This document shows, piece after piece, positions 13,136 to 19,504 of a stretch of 19,504 bases of DNA (the stretch's first letter is position 1; each line of letters begins with the position of its first letter). A model generated the notes under the pieces. The model was given only the letters and a program-made list of their open reading frames with translations, was not told the origin of the DNA and ran no database searches. The stretch spans positions 1-19,504 of the forward strand of contig JACQQP010000110.1 in the NCBI GenBank assembly GCA_016206945.1, given 5' to 3'. The DNA is from Candidatus Omnitrophota bacterium. GTDB taxonomy: Bacteria; Omnitrophota; Omnitrophia; Omnitrophales; Danuiimicrobiaceae. Both the position numbers and the translations under genes were made by a program.

Positions 13136-13554
13136 TGATCGCGGCAAACATCACAAAACACACCGTCCTCGCCCAGAAGGTTTGGGCCGCCAGAGATTTT
13201 AGGGAAAGGATCGAAGGTTTAATTGTTCACAAGCCTCTTGAGCGAGGAGAAGGCTTTTTAATACCCCACTGCAAGGGAATTCACACGTTCGCAATGAGTT
13301 ACACCATTGATGTAATTTACTTAGACTCCAATGGGAAAATTTTGGCTCTTAAGAATAAGTTAACTCCAAATTCCATCGGTCCAATTCACTTTAAAACGAA
13401 TGCGGTCTTGGAACTTCCGAGCGGCGTAATTGATGAGACGAAAACAGAACGAGGGGATGTGATTGTGCTATCAGGTGCCGAAAAACCCCGGGATCAGGAT
13501 CAAGAAACGGTTTTTGCTCATATGCCTTTTCATTTGCTCAAAATCCCTGCTTGA
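13135..13554 (+). CDS. DUF192 family protein
   Basis: 139 residues. It matches DUF192: an R-x2-GLIV-type motif (RERIEGLIVHK, 23-33), a glycine-rich turn (GEGFLIPHC), the core HTFAMSYTIDVIYLD (50-64) and the closing VLELPSGVI with GDVIVL. This small beta-barrel family has no established enzymatic role. No signal peptide is visible from this start, although many members are exported. The gene is on the same strand as tadC, 124 bases downstream, and may be the last gene of the pilus operon. Translation may depend on melting of the surrounding palindrome. It converges with the APC transporter gene, 26 bases away. Confidence 0.85.
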   Translation: MIAANITKHTVLAQKVWAARDFRERIEGLIVHKPLERGEGFLIPHCKGIHTFAMSYTIDVIYLDSNGKILALKNKLTPNSIGPIHFKTNAVLELPSGVIDETKTERGDVIVLSGAEKPRDQDQETVFAHMPFHLLKIPA

Positions 13555-13580
13555 ATCCTTGAGCAGATGAACAAAACATC

Positions 13581-14879
13581 TCAGAAAATTTTTCTTTTTA
13601 CCAGAGCCATCTGCAAACGATAAAACAAGAGTCCAAGAATAAGGAGCCCCAAAACTGTAAGAAGAGCCTCCTTTTTTACATAAAACATAAGAATCAAACA
13701 CGTTAACCCACCAAAAACAGGAATCCAAAAGGGCACTTGGAAAGAAGGCTTCTCCCTCGTCCGCAATTTAATCACGATCAAGGAAATATTCATCACCAGA
13801 AAAACAGAGAGAAGCAAAAAACTCGTAGATTGCGCAAGCACAACCAAGCTTCCCGTAAAGGCAAGCGCCACCGCAAGCACGAATACGGCACAAATGGCTT
13901 TGAGAGGCGTTCCCCGCTTTTCGTGGACCTCACCCAAGCTTGAAGGAACCAAACCTTCTCGCGCCATTCCGTAGAGGATTCGCGAGCTCATAATAAAATT
14001 AATCAACGCTGTGTTGGTTACTGCAAAAAGAGCGATCAGGGTGAACAAACCGGGCGGCAATCCAGGAAAACCTTTTTCCACAACAAGCACAAGCGGGGCT
14101 CCCGAAGAGCTCAATTCTGAAATCGGCACCGCCGAAACCGCAGCAACGGCGGTTAAAATATAGATCGCTGCTGTCACCACGAGCGCGATCACGATGGCCC
14201 TTGGCATGTTCTTCTCCGGCGATTTTACTTCTTCGGCTACGTTTACAAGATCTTCAAATCCAACAAAAGCATAAAACGCTAAAATCCCTCCTTGCAAAAG
14301 CGCGCTCGCGGGATAAACGCCCTGCGGAGGATGGATTGAAAAATAATCTTCCTTCCCAAAAAACTTGAAGCCGGCAGCAATCACGATTACGAGTCCCACA
14401 ACCTCCACGAGGGTGCAAATGATGTTGGTCAAGGAGGACTCTTTCATTCCCAAAAAATTAATAACGCCCAGCACAAGAAAGAAGAAAAAAATAATTGCAA
14501 ATACGGGAATTCTTGGAAAAAGAACCTGGAGATAACCTGAGAATCCATGAGAAACCGTAGCCATTGAGACAACGCCCGAAAGAAGAACGAGTAAACCGAT
14601 GAGATAGGAAAACGCCGGTTTTTTAAAGGCCTCCAATGCAAAAACTGCCGCGCCGCCAGCGCGAGGCATTCGAGACCCTAATTCTGCATAAGCAAGCCCT
14701 GTCAGCGATGCCACAATGAAGGCGGCCACAAAAGAAAGCCACGAAGCCGGCCCCATGATCCCTATTACTTTTCCAACGAGGGCGTAGATTCCAGCTCCAA
14801 GAATGTCGCCAACGCCATAGGCAATGAGCGCAATGGCTCCAAGGGAGCGCTTTAGCTGGCCGGGCGCGAAATGGTTCAC
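13581..14879 (-). CDS. APC-superfamily amino acid permease
   Basis: 432 residues with about 12 membrane helices. The N-terminal region GVGDILGAGIYALVG (22-36) matches the first helix of APC transporters, where the broken helix binds the substrate backbone; GGILAFYAFVGFEDLVNVAEEVKSPEKNMPRAI (split here by position, about 197-229) is the helix 6 and following loop signature. Substrate probably an amino acid, taken up by proton symport; it cannot be named from sequence. It starts at a GTG directly after the stop of the upstream EEP gene, with no clear ribosome site, so translation is probably coupled. The C-terminus is basic (LVKRKIF). Confidence 0.9.
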   Translation of the reverse strand: MNHFAPGQLKRSLGAIALIAYGVGDILGAGIYALVGKVIGIMGPASWLSFVAAFIVASLTGLAYAELGSRMPRAGGAAVFALEAFKKPAFSYLIGLLVLLSGVVSMATVSHGFSGYLQVLFPRIPVFAIIFFFFLVLGVINFLGMKESSLTNIICTLVEVVGLVIVIAAGFKFFGKEDYFSIHPPQGVYPASALLQGGILAFYAFVGFEDLVNVAEEVKSPEKNMPRAIVIALVVTAAIYILTAVAAVSAVPISELSSSGAPLVLVVEKGFPGLPPGLFTLIALFAVTNTALINFIMSSRILYGMAREGLVPSSLGEVHEKRGTPLKAICAVFVLAVALAFTGSLVVLAQSTSFLLLSVFLVMNISLIVIKLRTREKPSFQVPFWIPVFGGLTCLILMFYVKKEALLTVLGLLILGLLFYRLQMALVKRKIF

Positions 14880-16502
14880 TTAGAATTGAGGTTCTTCAAA
14901 CGGAATGTCGACGACGTTTGGATGATGATCCGAAATCGGCGTGAGAAGACTGGTATTCATCTCCTCTAAAGTCTCTCCAAAATGGGGAGCAAAGCGGTAA
15001 GAACCGGTTCGATCCCGCGGATCCTTGAGAAAAGATTTCACAAAAACCCAATCCAGGCGATACTTCCCGATGACGACTGCAACCGGCCGTTTCACGCTAA
15101 ATGTAGTTTTAAATCCTTTCAGATCACGCTCATTTGAATTGGCAAGCGTTCCGTCATTTCCACTAATAGAACGGATCATATCGCCGCGGAAATCAAAAGC
15201 TCCGCCGTCGTTAAAGCGGTAATTTTCAATCATATCAAAAAGCGGTTTTACAGGATTTGGTAAAACAACCGGTATGTTTTTCGCTGTCGGATCCTGCAGA
15301 TTCTTTGTCCACCTCGTCGTGAGGCGGCTCGCATTTAATAAAAGCGCGTGTGGAAGAAAAAGGCTTGTTCCCACGGAAACCCACGTCTCGGGGTTCTTCG
15401 CGAGGCGTTCCGTCACACGCCAAGCCGAGGTCGGGCTCAAATCGTGAGGCGCGGAATTGAAATCGCCCACCACAACGGTAGGGCTTTTAATATTCTTAAT
15501 ATAAGAAAAAATTTCTGCCATTTGTGCTTCGCGGCCTTTGGGTTGACACTTGATCTCAAGGTGGATATTAATGATCGTCACCGTCCCCCCGGGAACTCCG
15601 GGCACCGCTAAATCCACACGAAAGTAAATCCGCCCACCCGCTTTCATTTCGCGCGTCATCACATTTTTAAAAACTGTTTTTGCACCCGCCCGCCGTGTCT
15701 TCTCGACAAAACCAATCTTAGGCTCCTCACCTCGATACCAATCATAAGCTTGATTTTTAAGCTGAAACACCTGGACTTGCTTGATCGGATATCGACTCAA
15801 AACGGCGCAGCCGAAAACACCTTTATATTGAACTGGATCTACGGCGTAATAATCTGTGGCTTCTTGATCTATTGTTCCGTCCGCATAATTAATTTTCTCA
15901 AGTCCGAGATAAACGGGGTCAATTTCAAGCTGTTCTGCACCGTAGGTATAGTTCATATCGAGCGCTTTCGCGAGTTCGCGAGCGGCATCGATATAATTCG
16001 AACGCTTCACGCCAATGTCCATTTCTTGAAGCACAATCACATCTGCATTGGCGAGCTTCTCCCTCTGGCGGAGTAGGTTTTGGTACACGCTAGAGCCCCG
16101 AGGCGCTTTTGCTGGATCAATGAGACTTTCAAACTTTTGGGCGGATGAAAAAGCGCTAATTGCATGTTGCATCTCATAGGACTTTTCGATGTTCCAACTG
16201 ACAAGGCGTAAATACGGTCCCAGTTTGGGATCGCGAGGCCGATAGGGTTTCGCGCCTCGGTAGTAAGCTTCATTGCTGATGATGGGGGTTCTCCAAAATT
16301 GTTGGAGTTTTCTTGCCAAAAACCAACCCGGCTTCGGATGACGCGAAAGGGCTTTTAATTCTTGGAAGGTCAAAAAATTGGGTTCCTGATGCTTGACGAA
16401 AGGATGAATCGTAAAAATAACGGCGAGAAGCAGGGCACAAGTGGCTATGCTAATGAAGAGGGCTGGCAATTTCCATTTTGATAGTAATGAAGCGAGCTTC
16501 AT
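14880..16502 (-). CDS. Membrane-anchored endonuclease/exonuclease/phosphatase (EEP) family protein
   Basis: 540 residues. An N-terminal membrane helix (about 11-32) puts the catalytic body outside the cytoplasm. The EEP fold is shown by SWNIEK (N104), VLQEMDIG (E160), INIHLE (H314), VVGDFNS (D347, N349), LDWVFVK and ISDHHP (D525, H526), so all catalytic residues are present. Family members cleave phosphodiesters in nucleic acids, inositol phosphates or sphingolipids; the substrate here is unknown, and an extracytoplasmic site argues against DNA repair. It is longer than the minimal domain, with an insertion around 355-500. No Shine-Dalgarno is visible; a TATAAT box lies 21-26 bases before the ATG, which may mean a very short leader. 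Overlap-free junction with the APC gene suggests one operon. Confidence 0.87.
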   Translation of the reverse strand: MKLASLLSKWKLPALFISIATCALLLAVIFTIHPFVKHQEPNFLTFQELKALSRHPKPGWFLARKLQQFWRTPIISNEAYYRGAKPYRPRDPKLGPYLRLVSWNIEKSYEMQHAISAFSSAQKFESLIDPAKAPRGSSVYQNLLRQREKLANADVIVLQEMDIGVKRSNYIDAARELAKALDMNYTYGAEQLEIDPVYLGLEKINYADGTIDQEATDYYAVDPVQYKGVFGCAVLSRYPIKQVQVFQLKNQAYDWYRGEEPKIGFVEKTRRAGAKTVFKNVMTREMKAGGRIYFRVDLAVPGVPGGTVTIINIHLEIKCQPKGREAQMAEIFSYIKNIKSPTVVVGDFNSAPHDLSPTSAWRVTERLAKNPETWVSVGTSLFLPHALLLNASRLTTRWTKNLQDPTAKNIPVVLPNPVKPLFDMIENYRFNDGGAFDFRGDMIRSISGNDGTLANSNERDLKGFKTTFSVKRPVAVVIGKYRLDWVFVKSFLKDPRDRTGSYRFAPHFGETLEEMNTSLLTPISDHHPNVVDIPFEEPQF

Positions 16503-16522
16503 CGGTGCGCAGATTTGATTCT

Positions 16523-16553
16523 ATTATACGCTTAAGTTTTCATCATTTATACT
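16523..16553. promoter_or_regulatory. Divergent -10 boxes between the EEP and GlpD-like genes
   Basis: Minus strand: TATAAT (16528-16523) about 21 bases before the EEP ATG. Plus strand: TATACT (16548-16553) about 55 bases before the GlpD-like ATG. Neither has a convincing -35, so these are weak candidates. Confidence 0.35.
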
Positions 16554-16607
16554 TCCATCTTGTCGATAATTAAACGTCTCTTACACCAACGACAAATAAT
16601 AGGAAAA

Positions 16608-17849
16608 ATGGAAAAAGGGCGTGAAATTTTTGACGTTGCTATTATCGGCGGCGGAATCGCGGGCGCTGGGATCGCGAGGGATGCAGCGCTCAGAGGTCTT
16701 AAAGTCGTCCTCTTTGAAAAAGCTACTTTCGGCTCAGGCACAAGCAGCAAGAGCTCGAAATTGATCCATGGCGGAATCCGCTATCTCGAACTTGCTTGGC
16801 TTGAGTTAAAAAAGGGGAAATGTCACGAGGCGTGGAAAAATTTTCGCTTTGTTTTCTCCTCGCTTAAGGAAAGCGCCATTCTCGAAAAAATAGCGCCCGA
16901 GATGGTAAGGCCGATCGAACTCGTTGTCCCCATCTACAAAAAGGAAGCTCAAAATCCTTTGGCAGTTTACTTGGGAACTCTTTTTTACGGCCTTTTAGCC
17001 TTTCTTACAGGAAACCCAAAAACTCCGCGCATCCTCTGGGGAAAAAAGCCGGTGCTGCGCTTAATTCCGCATCTGAATCCGAAAGACTTGGCGGGCGGAG
17101 TCATTATTTGGGATCACATCGCCGATGATAAACGTCTGGTCGAAGAAACAATCCGATCCGCCATACAGACAGGCGCACAGGCGTTCGAACATGCGCTTGT
17201 CGCAACGTACCGTCATAACACGCAAACGGGGCTTTATGAACTTACGGTGGAACAAGGCGGCGCGACGAAATCGTATTCCGCGCTGAAACTCGTCAACGCG
17301 AGCGGTCCATGGATCGATAAGGTCCGGCACGAAGCTCATGAAATGGGTGGGAATCTCATCGTCCCCGTTGCGGGATCGCACATCACGCTCAAAAAATTTA
17401 CCGACTACTCGGTGATTCTGAGGGCGCAGGACAAGCGCGTGTTTTTCGTGATCAATACGGGCGGATATTCACGTGTCGGGACAACAGAACGGATCCACAC
17501 GGATCCGGACACTTTAGAAACGCGTGAGGAAGAGGTGGAATACCTCCTGTGCACCTTGGAACGATATTTTCCCGGCCTACATTTTGAATCGAAAGACATT
17601 ATTGCGAAAGACTCTGGAATTCGTCCGCTTGCAAAACCGAGGGACTCCCAAATTCCACACGCCATCTCACGGGAACATGAAATTCGAATAGGCCCAACCG
17701 GGGTGATTCACGTGCTTGGAGTTAAACTCACTGACCACCGCCGCGCGGCGGAAGAGGTGGTCGACCGAATCGTCGTTGAATTAGTGGGGATTCGACCGGA
17801 ACTCAAATCAAAAAAGACCACCACCCACCTTCTTGCTCTTCAAAGTTAA
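16608..17849 (+). CDS. FAD-dependent glycerol-3-phosphate dehydrogenase-like protein, lacks the usual C-terminal domain
   Basis: 413 residues from the ATG at 16608 (weak AGGA upstream; a TTG at 16560 is in frame but less likely). The FAD-binding Rossmann motif GGGIAGAG (14-21) with Glu37, then GTSSKSSKLIHGGIRYLE (44-61), are the GlpD/GlpA signatures. A GVIHVLGVKLTDHRRAAEEVVD segment near 380-400 corresponds to the GGKWTTYR region. GlpD of E. coli has about 500 residues; here the protein ends just after this segment, so the roughly 100-residue C-terminal helical domain is missing and the conserved GGK reads GVK. It may be a related FAD oxidoreductase with another substrate. No glpK or glpF is nearby. 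Confidence 0.85.
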   Translation: MEKGREIFDVAIIGGGIAGAGIARDAALRGLKVVLFEKATFGSGTSSKSSKLIHGGIRYLELAWLELKKGKCHEAWKNFRFVFSSLKESAILEKIAPEMVRPIELVVPIYKKEAQNPLAVYLGTLFYGLLAFLTGNPKTPRILWGKKPVLRLIPHLNPKDLAGGVIIWDHIADDKRLVEETIRSAIQTGAQAFEHALVATYRHNTQTGLYELTVEQGGATKSYSALKLVNASGPWIDKVRHEAHEMGGNLIVPVAGSHITLKKFTDYSVILRAQDKRVFFVINTGGYSRVGTTERIHTDPDTLETREEEVEYLLCTLERYFPGLHFESKDIIAKDSGIRPLAKPRDSQIPHAISREHEIRIGPTGVIHVLGVKLTDHRRAAEEVVDRIVVELVGIRPELKSKKTTTHLLALQS

Positions 17850-17860
17850 GGCTGTCAGTA

Positions 17861-17952
17861 GTGGTTCGACTTCCGCCACGAATCTTGGCGGATCGCTCAC
17901 CACAGTGCTGAGCCCCTCGACTTCGCTCGGGGTGGTGAGCCTGCCGAACCAC
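17861..17952. repeat. Y-shaped palindrome 4 between convergent genes
   Basis: An outer 8-bp stem GTGGTTCG (17861-17868) with CGAACCAC (17945-17952) encloses a 7-bp hairpin TCCGCCA with TGGCGGA (17872-17878, 17886-17892) and a second hairpin CTCACCA with TGGTGAG (17896-17902, 17933-17939). Same design as the other three. It could serve as a two-way transcription block between the converging genes. Confidence 0.65.
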
Positions 17953-18025
17953 AAACATACAAAATCAAGTGAGTCGAAGCACTAGATCAGATTAAATTTT
18001 CGACTGCGGTTCTCGCGCTGGTTCC

Positions 18026-18226
18026 CTATGAAAAAATATGGGACGGCAAGAGCAATATTTCTCCAGCCGTTTTAAAAACGCCGCCCACCAATCCCGCTAA
18101 ATTCACGGGAACACCGATCGCTGCTTTGGTTGTGTCTGCGACATCTTCAACGAGATCCGCGCGCGCACTGGCAGCGAAATAAAGTGAAGCTCCCAGTAAA
18201 CAAGCTCTAACTAGAATATTTCTCAT
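18026..18226 (-). CDS. Small exported protein of unknown function (66 residues)
   Basis: The start at 18226 is set by AAGGAGGGG seven bases upstream; a longer frame to 18247 lacks a site. The signal peptide MRNILVRACLLGASLYFAASARA is followed by an acidic DLVEDVADTT and a hydrophobic C-terminal part. The end reads FKTAGEILLLPSHIFS, and the 95-residue protein upstream has GEILAFPFHIV; both fit GEIL-x2-P-x-HI. The 192-residue protein contains FKTSGKIGASLVHV, which aligns with FKTAGEILLLPSHI. So three neighbouring genes share a segment and are probably related in origin. Likely periplasmic or membrane-associated; no known family. Confidence 0.75.
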   Translation of the reverse strand: MRNILVRACLLGASLYFAASARADLVEDVADTTKAAIGVPVNLAGLVGGVFKTAGEILLLPSHIFS

Positions 18227-18250
18227 CGACTCCCCTCCTTGGCCCACCCT

Positions 18251-18280
18251 GGGGACGGCGCTAGTTATGGAGCCGTCCCC
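18251..18280. other. GC-rich intercistronic hairpin
   Basis: A 9-bp perfect stem GGGGACGGC (18251-18259) with GCCGTCCCC (18272-18280) and a 12-nt loop lies between the 95- and 66-residue genes. It has no T-run. It may stabilise or process the message, or be another palindromic repeat. Confidence 0.55.
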
Positions 18281-18296
18281 GACATCTTCTCAGTTA

Positions 18297-18584
18297 CTAA
18301 AAGGCGGCTCGAAACGTTTGGGCAACGATGTGAAATGGGAAGGCGAGAATCTCTCCCACCACATTCACCGTGTCGCCAATGACGCCTCGAGATTCGCCGG
18401 ATTTCTCAACAATCTTTTCTCTTTCAATCGTCGTCATATCTTCGCTTTCAGCTTGCAAGGGATCGGCCAGCGATGGGCTGGCTTCCTCCAGTGCAAAACC
18501 GAACATAGGCGCTGAAGACAATAGGACGACCATCAAAATAGCGAGTCGCCCGAGCTTTCTCTTATGCTCACGGGTGTAAATCAT
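18297..18584 (-). CDS. Small exported protein of unknown function (95 residues)
   Basis: The start at 18584 has a perfect AAGGAGGTG site; the frame runs six codons further without one. A basic head (MIYTREHKRKLGR) and hydrophobic core lead to a probable signal-peptidase site after MFGFA. The mature part is acidic (LEEASPSLADPLQ, then many Glu), followed by GDTVNVVGEILAFPFHIV near the C-terminus. GDTVN recurs at the start of the repeats in the 192-residue protein upstream, and the GEIL-x2-P-x-HI motif recurs in the 66-residue protein downstream. The three lie in one direction with short gaps and form a likely operon. No function recognised. Confidence 0.75.
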   Translation of the reverse strand: MIYTREHKRKLGRLAILMVVLLSSAPMFGFALEEASPSLADPLQAESEDMTTIEREKIVEKSGESRGVIGDTVNVVGEILAFPFHIVAQTFRAAF

Positions 18585-18624
18585 CGTACACCTCCTTTTC
18601 ACTTAAAGAGCCCACATACGTCTT

Positions 18625-19203
18625 CTAAGCTGCTTTCTTCTTAGACGATTTTTGGAAAGGCTCTTTTAAAACAATCTTGACGCCTTTGATGGTTCCTGAA
18701 CAAGCTTGGCGCACTTTATTTCCAATTTCTTCCCCTATTTCGTAAGCGGCCTTAACCAATGTGGTCGCGAGGTCTGAGGCTGCTTTTTCAATATCCATCC
18801 CTATCTCTTTCATCGCTTCAATCGCTCCCTCCATAAATCCCGTTGCTACTCGCGCTACATCACCTCCGAGGCTCGCCGCATTTTTAATGAGCAGCTTTGC
18901 CAGTTCATGGAGCGCTTCCAACACATCGTAGCCTGTTCGGCGGGATGTTTGTACCACGGCAAGTGTGAGTCCTTTTGCCACGTGTCCAATATCACCCCCG
19001 ATTTCGAGAATCGCTTCAAGGGTATATCTGACAAGGTCCGACATCACATGAACCAACGAAGCACCAATTTTCCCGCTCGTTTTAAATATCTGCTCCAACA
19101 TGCCTCCTAATGTGTCTACCAAAGCATTGACCGTGTCGCCGGTTGCCTTGATAGCCTCCTTAATTTGACCTTTTAAGGTGGTCTCCCTTTCTTTGTCGCT
19201 CAT
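18625..19203 (-). CDS. Helical protein made of 22-residue repeats, function unknown
   Basis: 192 residues, start supported by AAAGGAG. No signal peptide. From about residue 22 to 175 it is built of seven units that start G-x-D-(I/V) and have hydrophobic residues at regular steps: for example GGDIGHVAKG..., GYDVLEALHE..., GGDVARVATG..., GMDIEKAASD.... Units 3 to 6 are exactly 22 residues, unit 2 is 25. A 22-residue (two 11-mer) period predicts long amphipathic helices, as in apolipoprotein-like, perilipin or LEA-type proteins that lie on membranes or lipid surfaces. The C-terminus is basic (SSKKKAA). One cysteine occurs near the end. It is the first gene of the cluster; the next two share motifs with it. 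The lipid-surface role is an inference. Confidence 0.8.
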   Translation of the reverse strand: MSDKERETTLKGQIKEAIKATGDTVNALVDTLGGMLEQIFKTSGKIGASLVHVMSDLVRYTLEAILEIGGDIGHVAKGLTLAVVQTSRRTGYDVLEALHELAKLLIKNAASLGGDVARVATGFMEGAIEAMKEIGMDIEKAASDLATTLVKAAYEIGEEIGNKVRQACSGTIKGVKIVLKEPFQKSSKKKAA

Positions 19204-19296
19204 GGCACGTCTCCTTTCCGTATACTAATCAGCTAGCTAGAGCATCTTCAAGATTCATGCCAACCACTGCAAGTCATTTACTGGGAATTACATAGC

Positions 19297-19323
19297 ACTG
19301 TTTTAGGAGGGATCTAAAACTGT
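19297..19323. promoter_or_regulatory. Inverted repeat upstream of the 22-residue-repeat cluster
   Basis: ACTGTTTTAG (19297-19306) and CTAAAACTGT (19314-19323) form a 10-bp inverted repeat with one mismatch and a 7-base centre, about 95 bases before the start at 19203. It could be a repressor or activator site. Nearer the gene, minus-strand TTGAAG and TAGTAT-like boxes are weak promoter candidates. The rest of 19204-19412 shows only a small hairpin near 19390-19410. Confidence 0.35.
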
Positions 19324-19412
19324 AAGAATTTGGCTTGATCCGTCCGATTCATCAGACACTATGAGATGTAAACCGCAGGCGCCACTTTACCCGTCTTTTT
19401 CAAAGACGCCGC

Positions 19413-19504
19413 CTACTCGAGTACGATGTTGACCTGGATCAACCCCACTTTTGGATCTGCGATGATTTGAAAAGCTGATTTACTCAAGTCGACCCGACGA
19501 TTTA
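19413..19504 (-). CDS. C-terminal end of an RlpA/double-psi beta-barrel-like protein (partial)
   Basis: Only the last 29 full codons before the TAG at 19413-19415 are in the window; the 5' part lies beyond the right edge. The peptide reads NRRVDLSKSAFQIIADPK then VGLIQVNIVLE. The pattern R-x-V/I-DLS-x2-AF...G-x-I-x-V-x-I fits the end of the double-psi beta-barrel domain of RlpA-type lytic transglycosylases and related proteins. The fragment is short, so the family call is tentative, but the reading frame and composition look coding. It runs in the same direction as the cluster that follows, with a 209-base gap. Confidence 0.55.
   Translation of the reverse strand, partial: NRRVDLSKSAFQIIADPKVGLIQVNIVLE

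Noticed and set aside
13555..13580. Terminator between the convergent DUF192 and APC genes
   Set aside because: Only a 5-bp stem with a distant T-run is visible; too weak to call.

Overview
This window looks like chromosomal DNA of a free-living, Gram-negative-type bacterium that I cannot place in a phylum. Most genes have clear Shine-Dalgarno sites, several products carry signal peptides, and an RlpA-like cell-wall protein enters at the right edge. Spacers are rich in palindromic repeats. Nothing looks like phage or plasmid.

Layout. 1-4176 is all minus strand: a secreted beta-propeller protein cut by the left edge, a 2-Cys peroxiredoxin, a small membrane protein, a macro-domain protein and a PilZ (c-di-GMP receptor) protein. 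4177-4704 holds no gene, only two Y-shaped palindromes. 4705-13554 is plus strand and is the centre of interest: a Tad (Flp) pilus locus in two blocks. The first block is tadE-tadG; the second is flp, cpaA, cpaB, cpaE, cpaF, tadB, tadC and a DUF192 gene. Each block is preceded by a GEMM-I-type cyclic-dinucleotide riboswitch with an intrinsic terminator. 13581-16502 is minus strand (APC transporter, membrane-anchored EEP-fold enzyme). 16608-17849 is a short GlpD-like oxidoreductase on the plus strand. 18026-19203 is a minus-strand cluster of three related small proteins of unknown function, one built of 22-residue repeats. A partial RlpA/DPBB-like gene enters from the right edge.

How it fits together. 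Two second-messenger riboswitches, next to a PilZ gene, would set transcription of the minor pseudopilins and of the pilin plus assembly machine, so surface attachment is probably tied to cyclic-dinucleotide level. The operon has no secretin (rcpA/cpaC) where one normally lies.

Most unusual. (1) Both riboswitches carry an almost identical 69-70 nt insert at the same point beside the predicted ligand pocket. It can form a hairpin plus an H-type pseudoknot, and it is far more alike between the copies than the rest of the aptamers. (2) Between the first aptamer and its terminator lie three 57-bp palindromic elements. They share a fixed frame, have variable but self-complementary arms, are flanked by 6-8 bp direct repeats, and one sits inside another. 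(3) Four larger palindromes share a design of one outer stem around two hairpins; one buries the ribosome-binding site of the DUF192 gene.
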